A stretch of 64,000 nucleotides of DNA from Bacillus sp. S/N-304-OC-R1 (GCF_019749375.1 NZ_JACWFE010000001.1:248001-312000); one strand, 5' to 3'. Shown: positions 1-10,200, numbered from the stretch's first letter. The notes: generated by a model from the letters alone, not told the origin. Made by a program: numbers and translations.

Positions 1-508
1 GGATTGCTGCTGCAATTACATATTTAGCAGGCTTTCTGCTAACAGTTTTCTCTGGGTTGTACCACTTTTTAAAGACGAAAACAGCAAGGATAATTGTGTC
101 AATAAAGTAAAGAATGTCAAAAGGGCTCATTAATGAAAGTGCACTTTCTCCTAATTGACCTCCATTTGTTTTTGTTTGCATCACAACTGGGACTGTAATA
201 AAGTCATTAAAAAATCTGTAGTAAACAATATTTGCATATAATAAAAACGACATTAGGAAGTTGATCGTTATTAAAAGTGCTGATTGAAGCCGGCCTTTAA
301 AAAACAACGCAATTCCTAAAAATAATAGTGCCGAACTTAATGGATTTAAAAATAATAAAAACTCTTGAAGCTTATTATCAATCCCTAAACTAAACTCAAT
401 TCTATACGCAGCATATGTTTTTAACCAAAGAAGAACAACAATGAAGGCGAAGATCCTCATGCGTTTTTCTTTCATTAAGTCTTTTGTTAAAGCAAATACT
501 TTTTTCAT
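1..508 (-). CDS. ltaS: Lipoteichoic acid synthase LtaS, N-terminal part (cut by window edge)
   Basis: Reading the minus strand from an ATG at 508 gives about 169 residues open to the window edge. The translation starts MKKVFALTKDLMKEKRM, then has repeated hydrophobic segments with the motifs NPLSSALLFLGIALFFKG and ANIVYYRFFNDFIT, which are characteristic of the five-helix membrane part of LtaS-type enzymes. The extracellular sulfatase-like catalytic domain would lie outside the window. The family polymerises glycerol-phosphate from phosphatidylglycerol into lipoteichoic acid at the membrane. The start is supported by GAGGTG seven bases upstream of the ATG. Bacilli often carry several paralogues (LtaS, YfnI, YqgS, YvgJ), so the exact paralogue is not certain. 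Confidence 0.85.
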   Translation of the reverse strand, partial: MKKVFALTKDLMKEKRMRIFAFIVVLLWLKTYAAYRIEFSLGIDNKLQEFLLFLNPLSSALLFLGIALFFKGRLQSALLITINFLMSFLLYANIVYYRFFNDFITVPVVMQTKTNGGQLGESALSLMSPFDILYFIDTIILAVFVFKKWYNPEKTVSRKPAKYVIAAAI

Positions 509-825
509 AATTCACACCTCACATTGTAGAAATCAGAAAAACTTAGCAATCGCTAAGTTTATAAGATAAATATTCGTGGTCAATTAGTTAATGAGTTGTT
601 GAACGTAAACTACTATAACACAAATAAAAAAAAAGTTAAACAAGTATTCATTATATATTTTTAGTGCTATTTCAGCAAAATTCTTCAAAAAATTTTAAAA
701 CCTTCTTATAGAATTACTTGCACAAAACCTATCAATACATAAACTTTACCCAATACTTTTTGCTTTGAAACCCAAACAAAAACCTCTTTTTATACATATT
801 TTGTAGTAAAGGAGGGATTACTTTA
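509..825. other. Intergenic region, ltaS leader and upstream of small membrane gene
   Basis: No gene is supported here. On the ltaS side there is a short perfect hairpin (stem aaacttagc / gctaagttt, about 539-560) about 30 bases before the ltaS start, which would lie in the 5' leader of that transcript. The rest is AT-rich. The minus-strand frame 732-992 is an overlapping shadow of the small membrane gene. Confidence 0.5.
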
Positions 826-1014
826 ATGCATCCATTAACTTTACTGTATTTAGCTTGTATATTAGCAGGCTTTGCCTTAATTAAAGTACCGGTTTCAGCT
901 GTTATCACACCAGTAATTGCTAGTTTTTTCCACATTCTAGGTGGAATTGCCGTTATTGTCTTTTCATTAGCTTTACTATACCTTGGAGTCAAAGCTCTAA
1001 TCGGAAAAAGATAA
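826..1014 (+). CDS. Small two-helix membrane protein of unknown function (62 aa)
   Basis: I do not recognise this protein. It is 62 residues long and almost entirely hydrophobic, with two predicted membrane segments (about residues 5-25 and 31-58) and a short basic tail (ALIGKR). A strong ribosome site (AAAGGAGGG) sits at a good distance before the ATG. The gene is flanked by ltaS (divergent) and a lipoprotein gene, and is followed by a weak hairpin. Composition and the ribosome site favour a real gene over chance; the function is open. Confidence 0.65.
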   Translation: MHPLTLLYLACILAGFALIKVPVSAVITPVIASFFHILGGIAVIVFSLALLYLGVKALIGKR

Positions 1015-1027
1015 GAATAAATATATG

Positions 1028-1047
1028 GGAGATCTAAGTTGATCTCC
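1028..1047 (+). terminator. Weak hairpin after the small membrane gene
   Basis: GGAGATC and GATCTCC pair around a six-base loop just after the stop at 1014. The following tract is only moderately T-rich, so termination here is uncertain. Confidence 0.35.
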
Positions 1048-1134
1048 TATCTTACATATATTTAGGATAGTATATTGCAACTTTTTATAATATTAACCGT
1101 CTATTAAATAGGCTTCCTAAAGGAGTTAAACAAA

Positions 1135-1749
1135 ATGAATAAATGGTGGTTCCTGCTAATTGGCTTATTATTAGTTACAGGCTGCAGCGAAAAAAAAGCA
1201 CCGTTACAAGAACCAAAATTACCTTCTGAAGAATTCATTATGGAAGATTACTTCTTCCAGGAAAACAAAACATATAGTTACCGTGGAGAAGGTAATGAAT
1301 ACTCTGCTTATACAGAGGTTTTTTATAAAAGGACAGATAGTTATCTACCTTCAGTTGTTGATAATGGCGGGACCAGAATATTGAGGATTTATCAACTAAC
1401 AAAAAAAGGAATTTATTTAGTTTATGAACAGCCAGAATTTTATGATGAACAGATCCCTTCCTTTGAAGAGATGAAAAAGCAATTTAATCCGGTACCTCTT
1501 CTTGAAAAGCCTATTAAAGTAAATTCATCATTTAATAACTGGAAAATAATAAACATTAAGGAAAACGTGGTGCTACCAATTGGTATGGTGAAGAATGTAA
1601 TTATTGTTGAACAACAAGATCATAAAAACAACTCAATAGTACGAAAGTATTGGGCACCTAATACAGGAATGGTAAAGCAGGAGTTTATTACTACTGATCA
1701 GAATAATGAAGAATTTAACGTCATATCAGAACTTGAAACAATCAAATAA
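1135..1749 (+). CDS. Putative lipoprotein, function unknown
   Basis: The 204-residue product begins with a short basic and hydrophobic leader ending in a lipobox (LLVTGC, cysteine 17), so it should be processed by signal peptidase II and anchored to the outer face of the membrane. The mature part is soluble, rich in charged residues and aromatic positions, with no motif I can name. AAAGGAG precedes the ATG. It lies between a tiny membrane protein gene and an M42 peptidase gene on the same strand, with a 117-base gap to the latter, so co-transcription is not certain. I assign no function beyond surface lipoprotein. Confidence 0.7.
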   Translation: MNKWWFLLIGLLLVTGCSEKKAPLQEPKLPSEEFIMEDYFFQENKTYSYRGEGNEYSAYTEVFYKRTDSYLPSVVDNGGTRILRIYQLTKKGIYLVYEQPEFYDEQIPSFEEMKKQFNPVPLLEKPIKVNSSFNNWKIINIKENVVLPIGMVKNVIIVEQQDHKNNSIVRKYWAPNTGMVKQEFITTDQNNEEFNVISELETIK

Positions 1750-1866
1750 CTTTTTGATAGGCATATTTAAATTCTTAAATGCATGCCTCATATTCATTTA
1801 TTCTATTTGTATAAAGAAGTATAATATGGAAGAAGTATGATTTTTTCCTAGAGAGGAGCAATACAT

Positions 1867-2916
1867 ATGACTTATTCTAACACAGATGAAATTCTTCAAT
1901 TAATTTCTAAACTAGTCTCCATTCCAAGTCCATCTGGAAATACAAATGAGGTAATTTCATTTGTTGAAAATTACTTAACAAACTTAAATGTAGAAACAAA
2001 GAGAAATCGAAAAGGCGGACTAATTGCAACGATTCAAGGACGAGACGAAAGTAACCATCGAATGCTCACAGCCCATGTTGATACCCTCGGAGCAATAGTT
2101 AAAGAAGTCAAACCGAGTGGTAGACTAAAGCTTGATTTGATTGGCGGTTTTAAATATAACTCCATTGAAGGTGAATATTGCGAAATTGAAACTTCCTCCG
2201 GCAAGAAATACACCGGGACTATTCTCATGCATCAAACATCAGTCCATGTATACAAAGATGCTGGTAAGGCAGAGCGAAATCAGGATAATATGGAAGTTCG
2301 CTTAGATGAAGTCGTACAGAATGCTGAAGATGTTCGTGCATTAGGCATTGAAGTAGGAGATTTTGTATCATTCGATCCGCGAGTAGTAATCACACCATCC
2401 GGATATATTAAATCAAGGCATTTAGATGATAAAGCAAGCGTGGCCATTCTTTTAGATTTAATAAAACAATTAAAAACAGATAATATAGAGCTTCCATATA
2501 CCACTCATTTCTTAATTTCAAATAATGAAGAAATCGGCTATGGCGGAAATTCTAATATCACTCCTGAAACAGTTGAATACTTAGCTGTAGACATGGGTGC
2601 AATGGGTGACGGACAGTCAACTGATGAATACACAGTTTCCATTTGCGTAAAGGATGCTAGCGGACCGTATCATTATGGCTTAAGAAAACGACTTGTGCAG
2701 TTAGCTATTGATCACAATATAGGATATAAATTAGATATTTATCCATATTACGGATCTGATGCATCTGCTGCAATCCGGTCTGGACATGATATTGTTCACG
2801 GATTAGTTGGACCGGGAATTGATTCATCCCATGCATTCGAACGGACTCATAAATCTTCTATTGATAATACAGCTAAATTGCTTTACCAATATGTATTATC
2901 AAAAATGGTTATTTAA
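1867..2916 (+). CDS. M42 family metallopeptidase (glutamyl aminopeptidase type)
   Basis: This 349-residue protein matches the M42 family of cytosolic dinuclear-metal aminopeptidases (YsdC, FrvX, PepA types). Visible landmarks in order are AHVDT near residue 70 (first metal histidine and the aspartate), RHLDDKAS near 178-185 (bridging aspartate), NNEEIGYGG near 215 (catalytic glutamate pair), VDMGAMGDG near 243 (metal aspartate) and SSHAFERTH near 320 (last metal histidine). Length is usual for the family. GAGAGGAG precedes the ATG. These enzymes form large tetrahedral complexes that trim short peptides; substrate preference cannot be told from sequence alone. Confidence 0.9.
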   Translation: MTYSNTDEILQLISKLVSIPSPSGNTNEVISFVENYLTNLNVETKRNRKGGLIATIQGRDESNHRMLTAHVDTLGAIVKEVKPSGRLKLDLIGGFKYNSIEGEYCEIETSSGKKYTGTILMHQTSVHVYKDAGKAERNQDNMEVRLDEVVQNAEDVRALGIEVGDFVSFDPRVVITPSGYIKSRHLDDKASVAILLDLIKQLKTDNIELPYTTHFLISNNEEIGYGGNSNITPETVEYLAVDMGAMGDGQSTDEYTVSICVKDASGPYHYGLRKRLVQLAIDHNIGYKLDIYPYYGSDASAAIRSGHDIVHGLVGPGIDSSHAFERTHKSSIDNTAKLLYQYVLSKMVI

Positions 2917-2924
2917 AATACAAG

Positions 2925-2956
2925 AAAACCAAGTCTAATAAAGGGCTTGGTTTTCC
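2925..2956. terminator. Terminator shared by convergent genes
   Basis: Perfect nine-base stem aaaaccaag / cttggtttt located between the stop of the M42 peptidase gene (plus) and the stop of the NlpC/P60 gene (minus). Both strands end the stem in TTTT, so it can serve both. Confidence 0.65.
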
Positions 2957-2981
2957 TTTGACATCCATAACTTAGCTTCTT

Positions 2982-3569
2982 TTAAAAAGGAGTTCTAGCT
3001 CCTAAGTAACGCGTTTTCCAGTATGCTAAATTCATATCGCTAATCGTAACCCCGGTTGAAGAGCCTGAATGAATAAACTTGTTATCGCCTAAATATATTC
3101 CAGCATGTGATGGACCAGAATCAGTTGTATTATAAAAAACAATGTCTCCAATCTTTAGTGAAGAAACTGGTTTCGTTGCATTCCAGATGGTTAGTACCGT
3201 TCTCGGAATAGCAATTCCAACATTATTAAATACATAGTTTAAATATCCGCTGCAATCAAACCCTGCTGGTGTACTTCCTCCCCAAACGTAAGGGACACCA
3301 ATATATTTTTTCGCTTCGGTAACTAGTGCGTCTACCTTTGAAATAACACTGCCGCTAATGATTAATTTCTGCCCAGGATAAATGACATAGTCTATGAGCT
3401 TGTTCCATTCTGATAATTGATTGACAGATAAATTGTTAGCTTGGGCAATTTTCCATAACGTATCACCAGTACGGACTTGGTAAGTCATTTCATGTGCACT
3501 TGCAGGGTGTTGAAATGCTGTAATAAAGAGCCCAGCAGCTGCTGTCATCGTCAATAGTTGCTTTCTCAT
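2982..3569 (-). CDS. Secreted LysM + NlpC/P60 peptidoglycan endopeptidase
   Basis: The product (195 residues from the ATG at 3569) has a signal peptide cut after residue 25 (PASA-HE), one LysM module (about 30-72, starting YQVRTGDTLWKIA) and a C-terminal NlpC/P60 domain (80-195). The catalytic triad of this family can be read as Cys106 (FDCSG), His155 (PSHAG) and His167 (FIHSG). Such enzymes cleave D-gamma-glutamyl bonds in wall peptides, typically for cell separation or wall turnover. A GTG start nine bases upstream is possible but sits inside the AAGGAG ribosome site, so the ATG is preferred. It is smaller than LytE/LytF, which carry several LysM repeats. Confidence 0.88.
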   Translation of the reverse strand: MRKQLLTMTAAAGLFITAFQHPASAHEMTYQVRTGDTLWKIAQANNLSVNQLSEWNKLIDYVIYPGQKLIISGSVISKVDALVTEAKKYIGVPYVWGGSTPAGFDCSGYLNYVFNNVGIAIPRTVLTIWNATKPVSSLKIGDIVFYNTTDSGPSHAGIYLGDNKFIHSGSSTGVTISDMNLAYWKTRYLGARTPF

Positions 3570-3779
3570 TGTACACACTCCTTATTTCTTCTTTTACACC
3601 CTTATTTTAGTAATTAATCTATTAAAATCCTATCTGTAAAAAATGGTTTATGTAGTAATTCAATCCTATATTTGTCCAATTTGGATTTTTGACCTTTATT
3701 ACCCAAAATTAATTAGGTATATTGACCTAAAAACAACATAGGATTCTACTATTATCAAAATAATCAAGTAAAATACTTT

Positions 3780-3820
3780 CTCATAGAAAAGAGGAGCTGA
3801 AATTTTCACAGCTCCTCTTT
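3780..3820 (-). terminator. selB terminator
   Basis: Nine-base perfect stem gaggagctg / cagctcctc (3791-3799 with 3809-3817) just past the selB stop; on the minus strand it is followed by TTTTCTATG. Confidence 0.8.
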
Positions 3821-3823
3821 GTG

Positions 3824-5713
3824 TTATTTTTTATCTAGCCATACTCTTTTATTTTCAATCCTCTCGGTAATGCCTAAAGAATCAAGCTTCTCTAAAAAAG
3901 GAATCATATATTTTCTGGAAAGATCAAGAACTTCCTTTGCATCTCCAACTTCAAATTCTAAAGCTGTATGCTCTTTTAATTGTTTTACAGCCATTTTAAA
4001 ATGATCCGCATGCCAGTAGAATTGTTCATCAAGTGAAATGATTTCTTCATTTTCAATTAAAAAACGTTTTAAGTCTAGTACCAGATCATTTGGAATGCCA
4101 GCACTCGTAAAATAATCAGAGAGATATTTTACTTTGAATCCATCCATTTTTAATTGTGCCAGCATATTCTCAGCCCTTTTCTGCCAGCTTTTCGGGACAT
4201 TAGGGGTGAATTCATTTAAGAAAATATATTGGTCTTTTTTTGCAAAAACAGACATTTCCATCCCCTGCTCCAATACAAACTCTGATAGTTTTTTGGGATA
4301 GCGATTAATTAATTGTAATAACTCTGCTTTATTCATCCCTAACTTTAGTGGATTTTCACTGTGGAAGGTCTGTAATATTGACGTTATTTCTACTTCAATC
4401 TGTTCTTTCGTTTTAACTAATGTATACTCTTTGTTATCGTAGAAAAGAAATTCCTCATCCATTAAATAATCTATAAGCTCTTGTTCAGAAAGAGATGTTC
4501 TTTTCACGATCTCTTGAACGGATAAGCTTTTTGCCGCTAATAAGGCAGCTATGATTCTTTCTTTTGGTGTGCCCTCTTTTTTCTTTTCCAAATCTTCGAC
4601 TGTTTCTAATCCAAATCGATACTTTTCACCTTTTGGGTCAATAACCCAGCCTCCGCCAATGGTTTCCTGAGGACTTGGACGCCTAATTATAAAGCGGTCT
4701 CCTCTTTTTGTGACAATTTCTTGATCCAGACGAATTTGACAGAGAACTTCTGCATTTGCACCCTTCATTTCATTACGGTCAAAGAATACAATCTTGCCCA
4801 GTACTTCTGCAGTACCGATATGACACTTTATCGGCATTCTCTGCTTAACTATATATTCTAATTCCCCGGCAATTAGAAGGGCAACATCAATTGTTTTCGT
4901 AACAATAAAATGCTCAGAGGAAACAAGAACATCTCCACGCTGTATATCCTCTTTTGCGATTCCGGATAAATTAATAGCCGTACGCTGACCAGCGTAAGCA
5001 CTTTTCGCTGGTTTGTGGTGGACTTGAAGTTGACGTGCACGTGTTTCTATTCCATTTGGCATGATCATTAACGCTTGTCCCTCTTCAACGGCTCCTTCAT
5101 ATACTGTTCCTCTGACCACTGTTCCTTGGCCTTTCACTGAAAACACTTGGTCAATAGGCAGGCGAAAGGCGCCATTAATATCTCGTGCTTCTTGTTTCTT
5201 TAATTCGTTAATAATTAAATTTTTTAAATCATTAACCCCTTTCCGTGACACACTATCAACTAAAGTGAAAGGAGCATTTTCAAATACAGTGCCAGTTAGC
5301 TCTTCTAAAATATCATCCCTGACCAGGTCAATGAATTCTTCATCGACTCGATCAATTTTTGTTATCGCAATGATTCCGTGTTTGATTCCTAATAAACGAA
5401 GTATATGTAAATGCTCACGTGTTTGCGGCATGACTCCTTCATCTGCAGCGACAACAAGCACAACTAAATCAATTCCTGCTACCCCGGCAATCATCTGTCT
5501 AATAAACCGTTCATGGCCAGGTACATCGACAACTGAAATTTGCAGCTCATCATTTTCATACAGTGGTGCGAAACCAAGCTCAATAGAAATTTGCCTTTCC
5601 TTTTCCTCTTTTAATCGATCAGTATCTACATTTGTTAGCGCTTTCGTTAATGTCGTCTTTCCATGGTCAATGTGACCCGCCATACCAATTGTGAAATATC
5701 TTTTGTTGTTCAA
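3824..5713 (-). CDS. selB: Selenocysteine-specific translation elongation factor SelB
   Basis: The 629-residue product is an EF-Tu-like GTPase with the P-loop GHIDHGKT (13-20), DVPGHE (63-68) and TKID (118-121), followed by beta-barrel domains II and III (about 175-340) and a long C-terminal winged-helix region (about 370-629) that in SelB binds the SECIS hairpin of selenoprotein mRNA. Length fits bacterial SelB (about 610-640) and is far longer than EF-Tu. The start is TTG at 5713: GGGAGGTGA lies seven bases before it, and the codon overlaps the stop of the upstream membrane gene (TTGA), implying translational coupling. The partner tRNA(Sec) gene is at 21260-21356. selA and selD are not in the window. 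Confidence 0.92.
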   Translation of the reverse strand: MNNKRYFTIGMAGHIDHGKTTLTKALTNVDTDRLKEEKERQISIELGFAPLYENDELQISVVDVPGHERFIRQMIAGVAGIDLVVLVVAADEGVMPQTREHLHILRLLGIKHGIIAITKIDRVDEEFIDLVRDDILEELTGTVFENAPFTLVDSVSRKGVNDLKNLIINELKKQEARDINGAFRLPIDQVFSVKGQGTVVRGTVYEGAVEEGQALMIMPNGIETRARQLQVHHKPAKSAYAGQRTAINLSGIAKEDIQRGDVLVSSEHFIVTKTIDVALLIAGELEYIVKQRMPIKCHIGTAEVLGKIVFFDRNEMKGANAEVLCQIRLDQEIVTKRGDRFIIRRPSPQETIGGGWVIDPKGEKYRFGLETVEDLEKKKEGTPKERIIAALLAAKSLSVQEIVKRTSLSEQELIDYLMDEEFLFYDNKEYTLVKTKEQIEVEITSILQTFHSENPLKLGMNKAELLQLINRYPKKLSEFVLEQGMEMSVFAKKDQYIFLNEFTPNVPKSWQKRAENMLAQLKMDGFKVKYLSDYFTSAGIPNDLVLDLKRFLIENEEIISLDEQFYWHADHFKMAVKQLKEHTALEFEVGDAKEVLDLSRKYMIPFLEKLDSLGITERIENKRVWLDKK

Positions 5714-6441
5714 AAACAGTCACCTCCCTTAATATTACCGAGTTTTACTTTTTGGCATATTACTAGCACTAGAAAGAAAAAAACTAAAGCCGCTCCTTCT
5801 AAAGCAATTATATAGAAAGGAAATGGACCGAAATAATCCAATAATGAGGCATTTGAAGGTTTAGAGGCTAGAAACATATAGTTTCCTCCTGTAACTTTGT
5901 TCACAACAAATGCAAGACAAGCACTTACATTTAGAAATATAAAAGACTTAATAAGCCCTTTTCCGTTAGGTATATATTGATGGACGATGAAAAAATATAG
6001 ACAAGTCCAAATGATTGCTATATGAGTAATAAAAAATTGAAAAAATCGGAAGTGCGGAAAACCAAGATATAGTTCTGGAGTTATGACAGCCATTGCTGCT
6101 CCAGTGATCCCGATAAAAAAAACAATTTGAAAAACAAAAGCTGACTTCGTAATAAGTAAAATCAGGCAGAGTATAAGACTGATCGAACAGAGCTGCAATG
6201 GCAATGTAAAAGATATCTCCCAATAACCATCTTTAAATAACCATATATGGTACATAGATTCCAAAACAAATAAACTAGTAAACAATATAAACCTTATAGC
6301 TCTGTCATATTTTATCAGTATTCCTCTATTTTTATAAATCAATATAGAGCCGGCAATTAATACAAAAATCATCGTAAAATGCTGAAGTGAAAATGCCTCG
6401 AAAGGAAATGGAGCAAAATCATGTCCAAACAGCTCATTCAT
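5710..6441 (-). CDS. YwaF-like integral membrane protein (TIGR02206 family)
   Basis: A 243-residue protein with about seven hydrophobic segments. Motifs LPLQLCSISLIL, HFRFFQFFITH and GGNYMFL..KP...LLDYFGPFPFYI recall the TIGR02206/YwaF family of conserved Bacillus membrane proteins with no established function. The ATG at 6441 has GAGGAA eight bases upstream. Its stop overlaps the TTG start of selB, so the two are very likely translated from one message. Whether this pairing with selB has functional meaning or is only local rearrangement cannot be said. Confidence 0.8.
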   Translation of the reverse strand: MNELFGHDFAPFPFEAFSLQHFTMIFVLIAGSILIYKNRGILIKYDRAIRFILFTSLFVLESMYHIWLFKDGYWEISFTLPLQLCSISLILCLILLITKSAFVFQIVFFIGITGAAMAVITPELYLGFPHFRFFQFFITHIAIIWTCLYFFIVHQYIPNGKGLIKSFIFLNVSACLAFVVNKVTGGNYMFLASKPSNASLLDYFGPFPFYIIALEGAALVFFFLVLVICQKVKLGNIKGGDCF

Positions 6442-6481
6442 AACGGATTCCTCACTTTAACCCCATTTTCGAATCTAGTCC

Positions 6482-7168
6482 TTATTTTTCACATTTTCCC
6501 TTTAGTCCATATTGCTGGAATTCTAATTTTTTCGTAGTCTCTAAGCTAATAATTTCCGGATCTTTCAGTACAATTTTCTGCTTAAATAATGGTCCATCAT
6601 ACACAAAAGTATGATATTCACCCGATTCTCCCATTGGACACATTTCTTTCAATTTAACATCCTCGAAAAAAGAAGTGTCTAGCTCTCTTCCTAACCATGT
6701 ATCATCGAGGATATCTTCCCTTATACGGATAACGGTTGCTTTATAGCCTGAATTCAGAAAATTCTCCAGCATGTTAAGAGCTTCATCCTGTTTCCCCCAT
6801 AAGGGATACAAAGGTTTAAGTCCAGCAGACTCTGCTACCTTTTCTCCCCATTCTCGATGCCCTTCCAAATACAAGTCGCCAAAAGCAACAGCATCAAGCT
6901 GATATGTTTCTTTCAATGATATTAGTTTATGTATAAAACTGTCTGTATAATGCTCAAAGGAGGTCGAAATAAATTCGACTGGGATTTTTAAGGCGGTCCC
7001 TTGAAGTTTAACTAATTCCATTTTTTCACCATGGCCAAAGGTTCTGCCTATTTCAATTGGAACAGTCGTAACTAAACAAACAACATCCAGTCCATTGTTG
7101 GACAAAACATCAAGGCTAAGGCAGCCATCCTTACCTCCGCTCCATGATAAAGCAACTCTTTTTGTCAT
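6482..7168 (-). CDS. Dph6-type ATP pyrophosphatase (diphthine-ammonia ligase-like)
   Basis: The 228-residue product starts with an ATP-pyrophosphatase loop SWSGGKDGCLS (residues 8-18) and continues with AFGDLYLEGHREWGE and CPMGESGEYHTFVYDGP, motifs of the MJ0570/Dph6 group. In eukaryotes and archaea Dph6 makes diphthamide on elongation factor 2. Bacteria lack diphthamide, so the bacterial members presumably amidate or thiolate something else; the substrate is unknown. AGAAGGATG precedes the ATG. It sits 40 bases upstream of the YwaF-like gene on the same strand and may share its transcript with selB. Confidence 0.82.
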   Translation of the reverse strand: MTKRVALSWSGGKDGCLSLDVLSNNGLDVVCLVTTVPIEIGRTFGHGEKMELVKLQGTALKIPVEFISTSFEHYTDSFIHKLISLKETYQLDAVAFGDLYLEGHREWGEKVAESAGLKPLYPLWGKQDEALNMLENFLNSGYKATVIRIREDILDDTWLGRELDTSFFEDVKLKEMCPMGESGEYHTFVYDGPLFKQKIVLKDPEIISLETTKKLEFQQYGLKGKCEK

Positions 7169-7227
7169 AATACATCATCCTTCTATCTAGCTTATCCCTA
7201 TAGTACCATGAAATGGTCAGTATACTG

Positions 7228-7268
7228 AAAAAGAAAGGAAGGATTCAATGCATTCCTTCCTTTCTTTT
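7228..7268 (-). terminator. sbcDC operon terminator
   Basis: Long stem aaaagaaaggaagga / tccttcctttctttt (15 bp) between the sbcC stop and the Dph6-like gene; the T-tract is built into the 3' arm on both strands. Confidence 0.8.
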
Positions 7269-7279
7269 TGCTGCTGTTA

Positions 7280-10200
7280 TTAGGATAAAAATTGAAATTC
7301 CGTCTGGCTACCCGACTGAGATGAAATGACCTCAAGCCGTGCATCAATTCTTTCCTTTAGTTCAGGCACATGCGAAATAATCCCTACAAGTCTGCCACTG
7401 CTTTGAATATCCATTAACGCTTCAATTGCCTGATCCAATGACTCAGGATCAAGTGTACCAAATCCTTCATCAATAAACATCGTTTCAAGCGAAACACCGC
7501 CAGCATATTGCTGTACAACGTCAGCCAGTCCAAGAGCAAGCGCTAATGCTGCTTTAAAGCTTTCTCCCCCAGATAATGTCTTTACATGCCGTTCCTGACC
7601 AGTATATTGATCGAACACAAGCAGTTCTAATCCGCTTTGTACATTTCCTTTAGAACGATCTGTTTTCCTTAATAATTCGTATCTTCCGCTTGTCATCTTC
7701 CTTAGCCTGCCGTTGGCTTCTCTTAATATATCATCAAGAAAAGCAGCTAGTACAAAGCGCTCAAACGTAATACGGTATGTGTTTTGGCCTTTAGTAATTT
7801 CATATAGATGGCCGATTAATTTATAGCGATCTTCAAGTTCCTTCATTTGCTCATTGATTTTCGTTATTTTTTCTGATGTGTCTACATTTTGTTTTTTCTT
7901 AATAAACAAATCTGTATAATTTCCTTGAAGTAGTCGAATTTGGTTTTCATTTTCATTAAAGAATGCATTAAGTTCCTCTAAATTCGGCATCTGAACATCT
8001 TTCAACTGCTGTGATAGCTCTTCATAACGGTCATGAACAGAGCGGACCTCTTCCCGGTAGTTTCTTAATGATAGCTCAAGTAATTGTATTTCACGATCTG
8101 TCTTTTTCGCTTCACTATATTCAGAATAAGTTCCAAAGCCTTGGTCCTTCATTCGCTGAACAAACGCTTCTCTTTCAATTGTTAATCTTTCTTTTAATCG
8201 ATTCGCCTGTTTTTCAATTGTTTCACACTTTGCCTTTTCTGCCATAACCTTGACCTTAGTATCTTGATAGGCTTGCTGGATGGCTTCCAGCCTTTTAATT
8301 AAGCTGTCATGTTTTGCTACTGTATTTTGTAATTTTAATTCATACGCTTCTAGTGATTGAAGTTGGGCTGGGATTTTTTCAATCATTCTCGTGAAATTAG
8401 TTTTCTTTTCCGTAAAGCTAATAGTTTCACTATTTATTCTTTCCATATTGAATTGAAGCTGTTTAGATAAGTTTTCTTTATCCTGTTGTAAAGTATCAAT
8501 TTCTTTTATGCACCCGGATAATCTTGCCTGCCTTTCTGAAAGTTCACTTTGTGTACTTTTTAGATGGCTTTGTTCCAATAAGATACTATCTTTAACAGTT
8601 GAAAATGTGTCAGTTGTCAGATTTCCACGATGCTTCTGCAGTTCCTCGAGGAGCGAATCCATTGACTCCTGCAATGAATTGACAGTGGACTGGGAATCAT
8701 AATATGCAGCTTCTGCTTTTGTTTTTTCTTTTTCAACCTCATCTGTCTGTTTTTTTGCAGCTTTTAAATCATTTTCATTCGGTACTTCTGTAGAATGTCC
8801 TGCTGGACTTGGATGATCCATTGAGCCGCACACAGGGCAAGCTTCTCCTTTATGAAGCTTGCTTGCTAGCAGACTAGCTTGTCCATACATCCATTGTTCT
8901 TCTAGTTGAGCGATGGTTGCTTTTGCATCAGCTAATCGTGAAACAACATTTTCATATTGGCCATTTCGCCTTTCAAATTCCTCTATAGCTAGATAATAAC
9001 GCTGGCTAAGCTGTTCATATTTAATAAACTTCCCTATTTCTTCCTCAAGCTTCTCTATTTTTCGTGCATTTTCAACGAATAATAATTGCTCTTTTTCAAT
9101 TTGCTGCTTTTCTTCATTGCGTGCAAACAGATTCTTTTCTATGTTTTTTAAAGATGCTTCAATCTGAACTCTTTCCTCTTTTCTTTTTTCAAGGCTTTGT
9201 TCTAATAGGAATACCTCTTTCTTGACATTAGATAATGATTGGACATCCTCTTTCATATTATGAAGATGACTTATTTCTTCAGAGAGGGACTTCCTTTCAG
9301 ACTCTCGGTTCTTTTCTTCTTCCCATTGTTTTTCCTGATCCTTAAGTAATGAAGACAAGGATGATAAATTAGATATAATAGAAGCTAAATCGTAGTTTGC
9401 TTCATCTAATTCTTTTTTTAAATGGTGACAAAGCTCTTCCTGCTGCGCTAGCACGGCTGCTTTCTGGGCATGACTGATATTCCTTTCGATCACAATGAAT
9501 TGATCCTTTTCCCTTTCAAGGTCAGCCTTTCGTTTTTCTAAATCTTCTCGTAACTTTAGCTGTTTCACAATGGCTTCTGCTTCAAAGAGCTTTTGCTGAA
9601 GGATATCCCGCTTTTCCTGAGCTGTCTTTAAATGATCAGCAAGCTTCAGGAGCTCAGTATTCATACTTTCTATTTCCAAATCCAATAAAGGCATAATGAC
9701 AGTATCATTTACGCTTCCTGCATCAAGGTACCCTTTCAGTTCTTCATTATATAGAGCATGAATTTGTTGTATAGCCTGATCCCGGTTTTCTAATTGTTTT
9801 TCTACGGAGGATTTTAATTTTGCCGCATCTTCCTTTAATTTCTCTTCAATCTTTTTATATATTTGTGTATGGAAAAGCCGCTGCAATATAACTTCCTTAT
9901 CCTTACTCTCTGATGTAAGCAGCTTTCTGAATTCACCTTGGGGAATCATAAGAATTTGCCTAAATTGATTACTGTCAATGATCATAATTTCTTTAATTTT
10001 TTCATCCACATCACGGGTATTCGCAGCTATCAGCTGTTTTTCTCCATTTTCATCTATCATATACAATTCTGCTTTTGCACCGATTGTCGTAAATCCATCC
10101 CCGCGTTCTTTTCTTTTCTCCTGTTGAGGCGATCTTGTAATAAAGAACGTTTTATTTCTTAATGAAAATTCAAGCGAAACCTCTGTTAATAAATCATCTT

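Noticed and set aside
732..992. 86-codon minus-strand frame
   Set aside because: Antisense shadow of the small membrane gene, which has the ribosome site.
5061..5675. 204-codon plus-strand frame inside selB
   Set aside because: Serine-rich antisense shadow of a conserved gene; no ribosome site.
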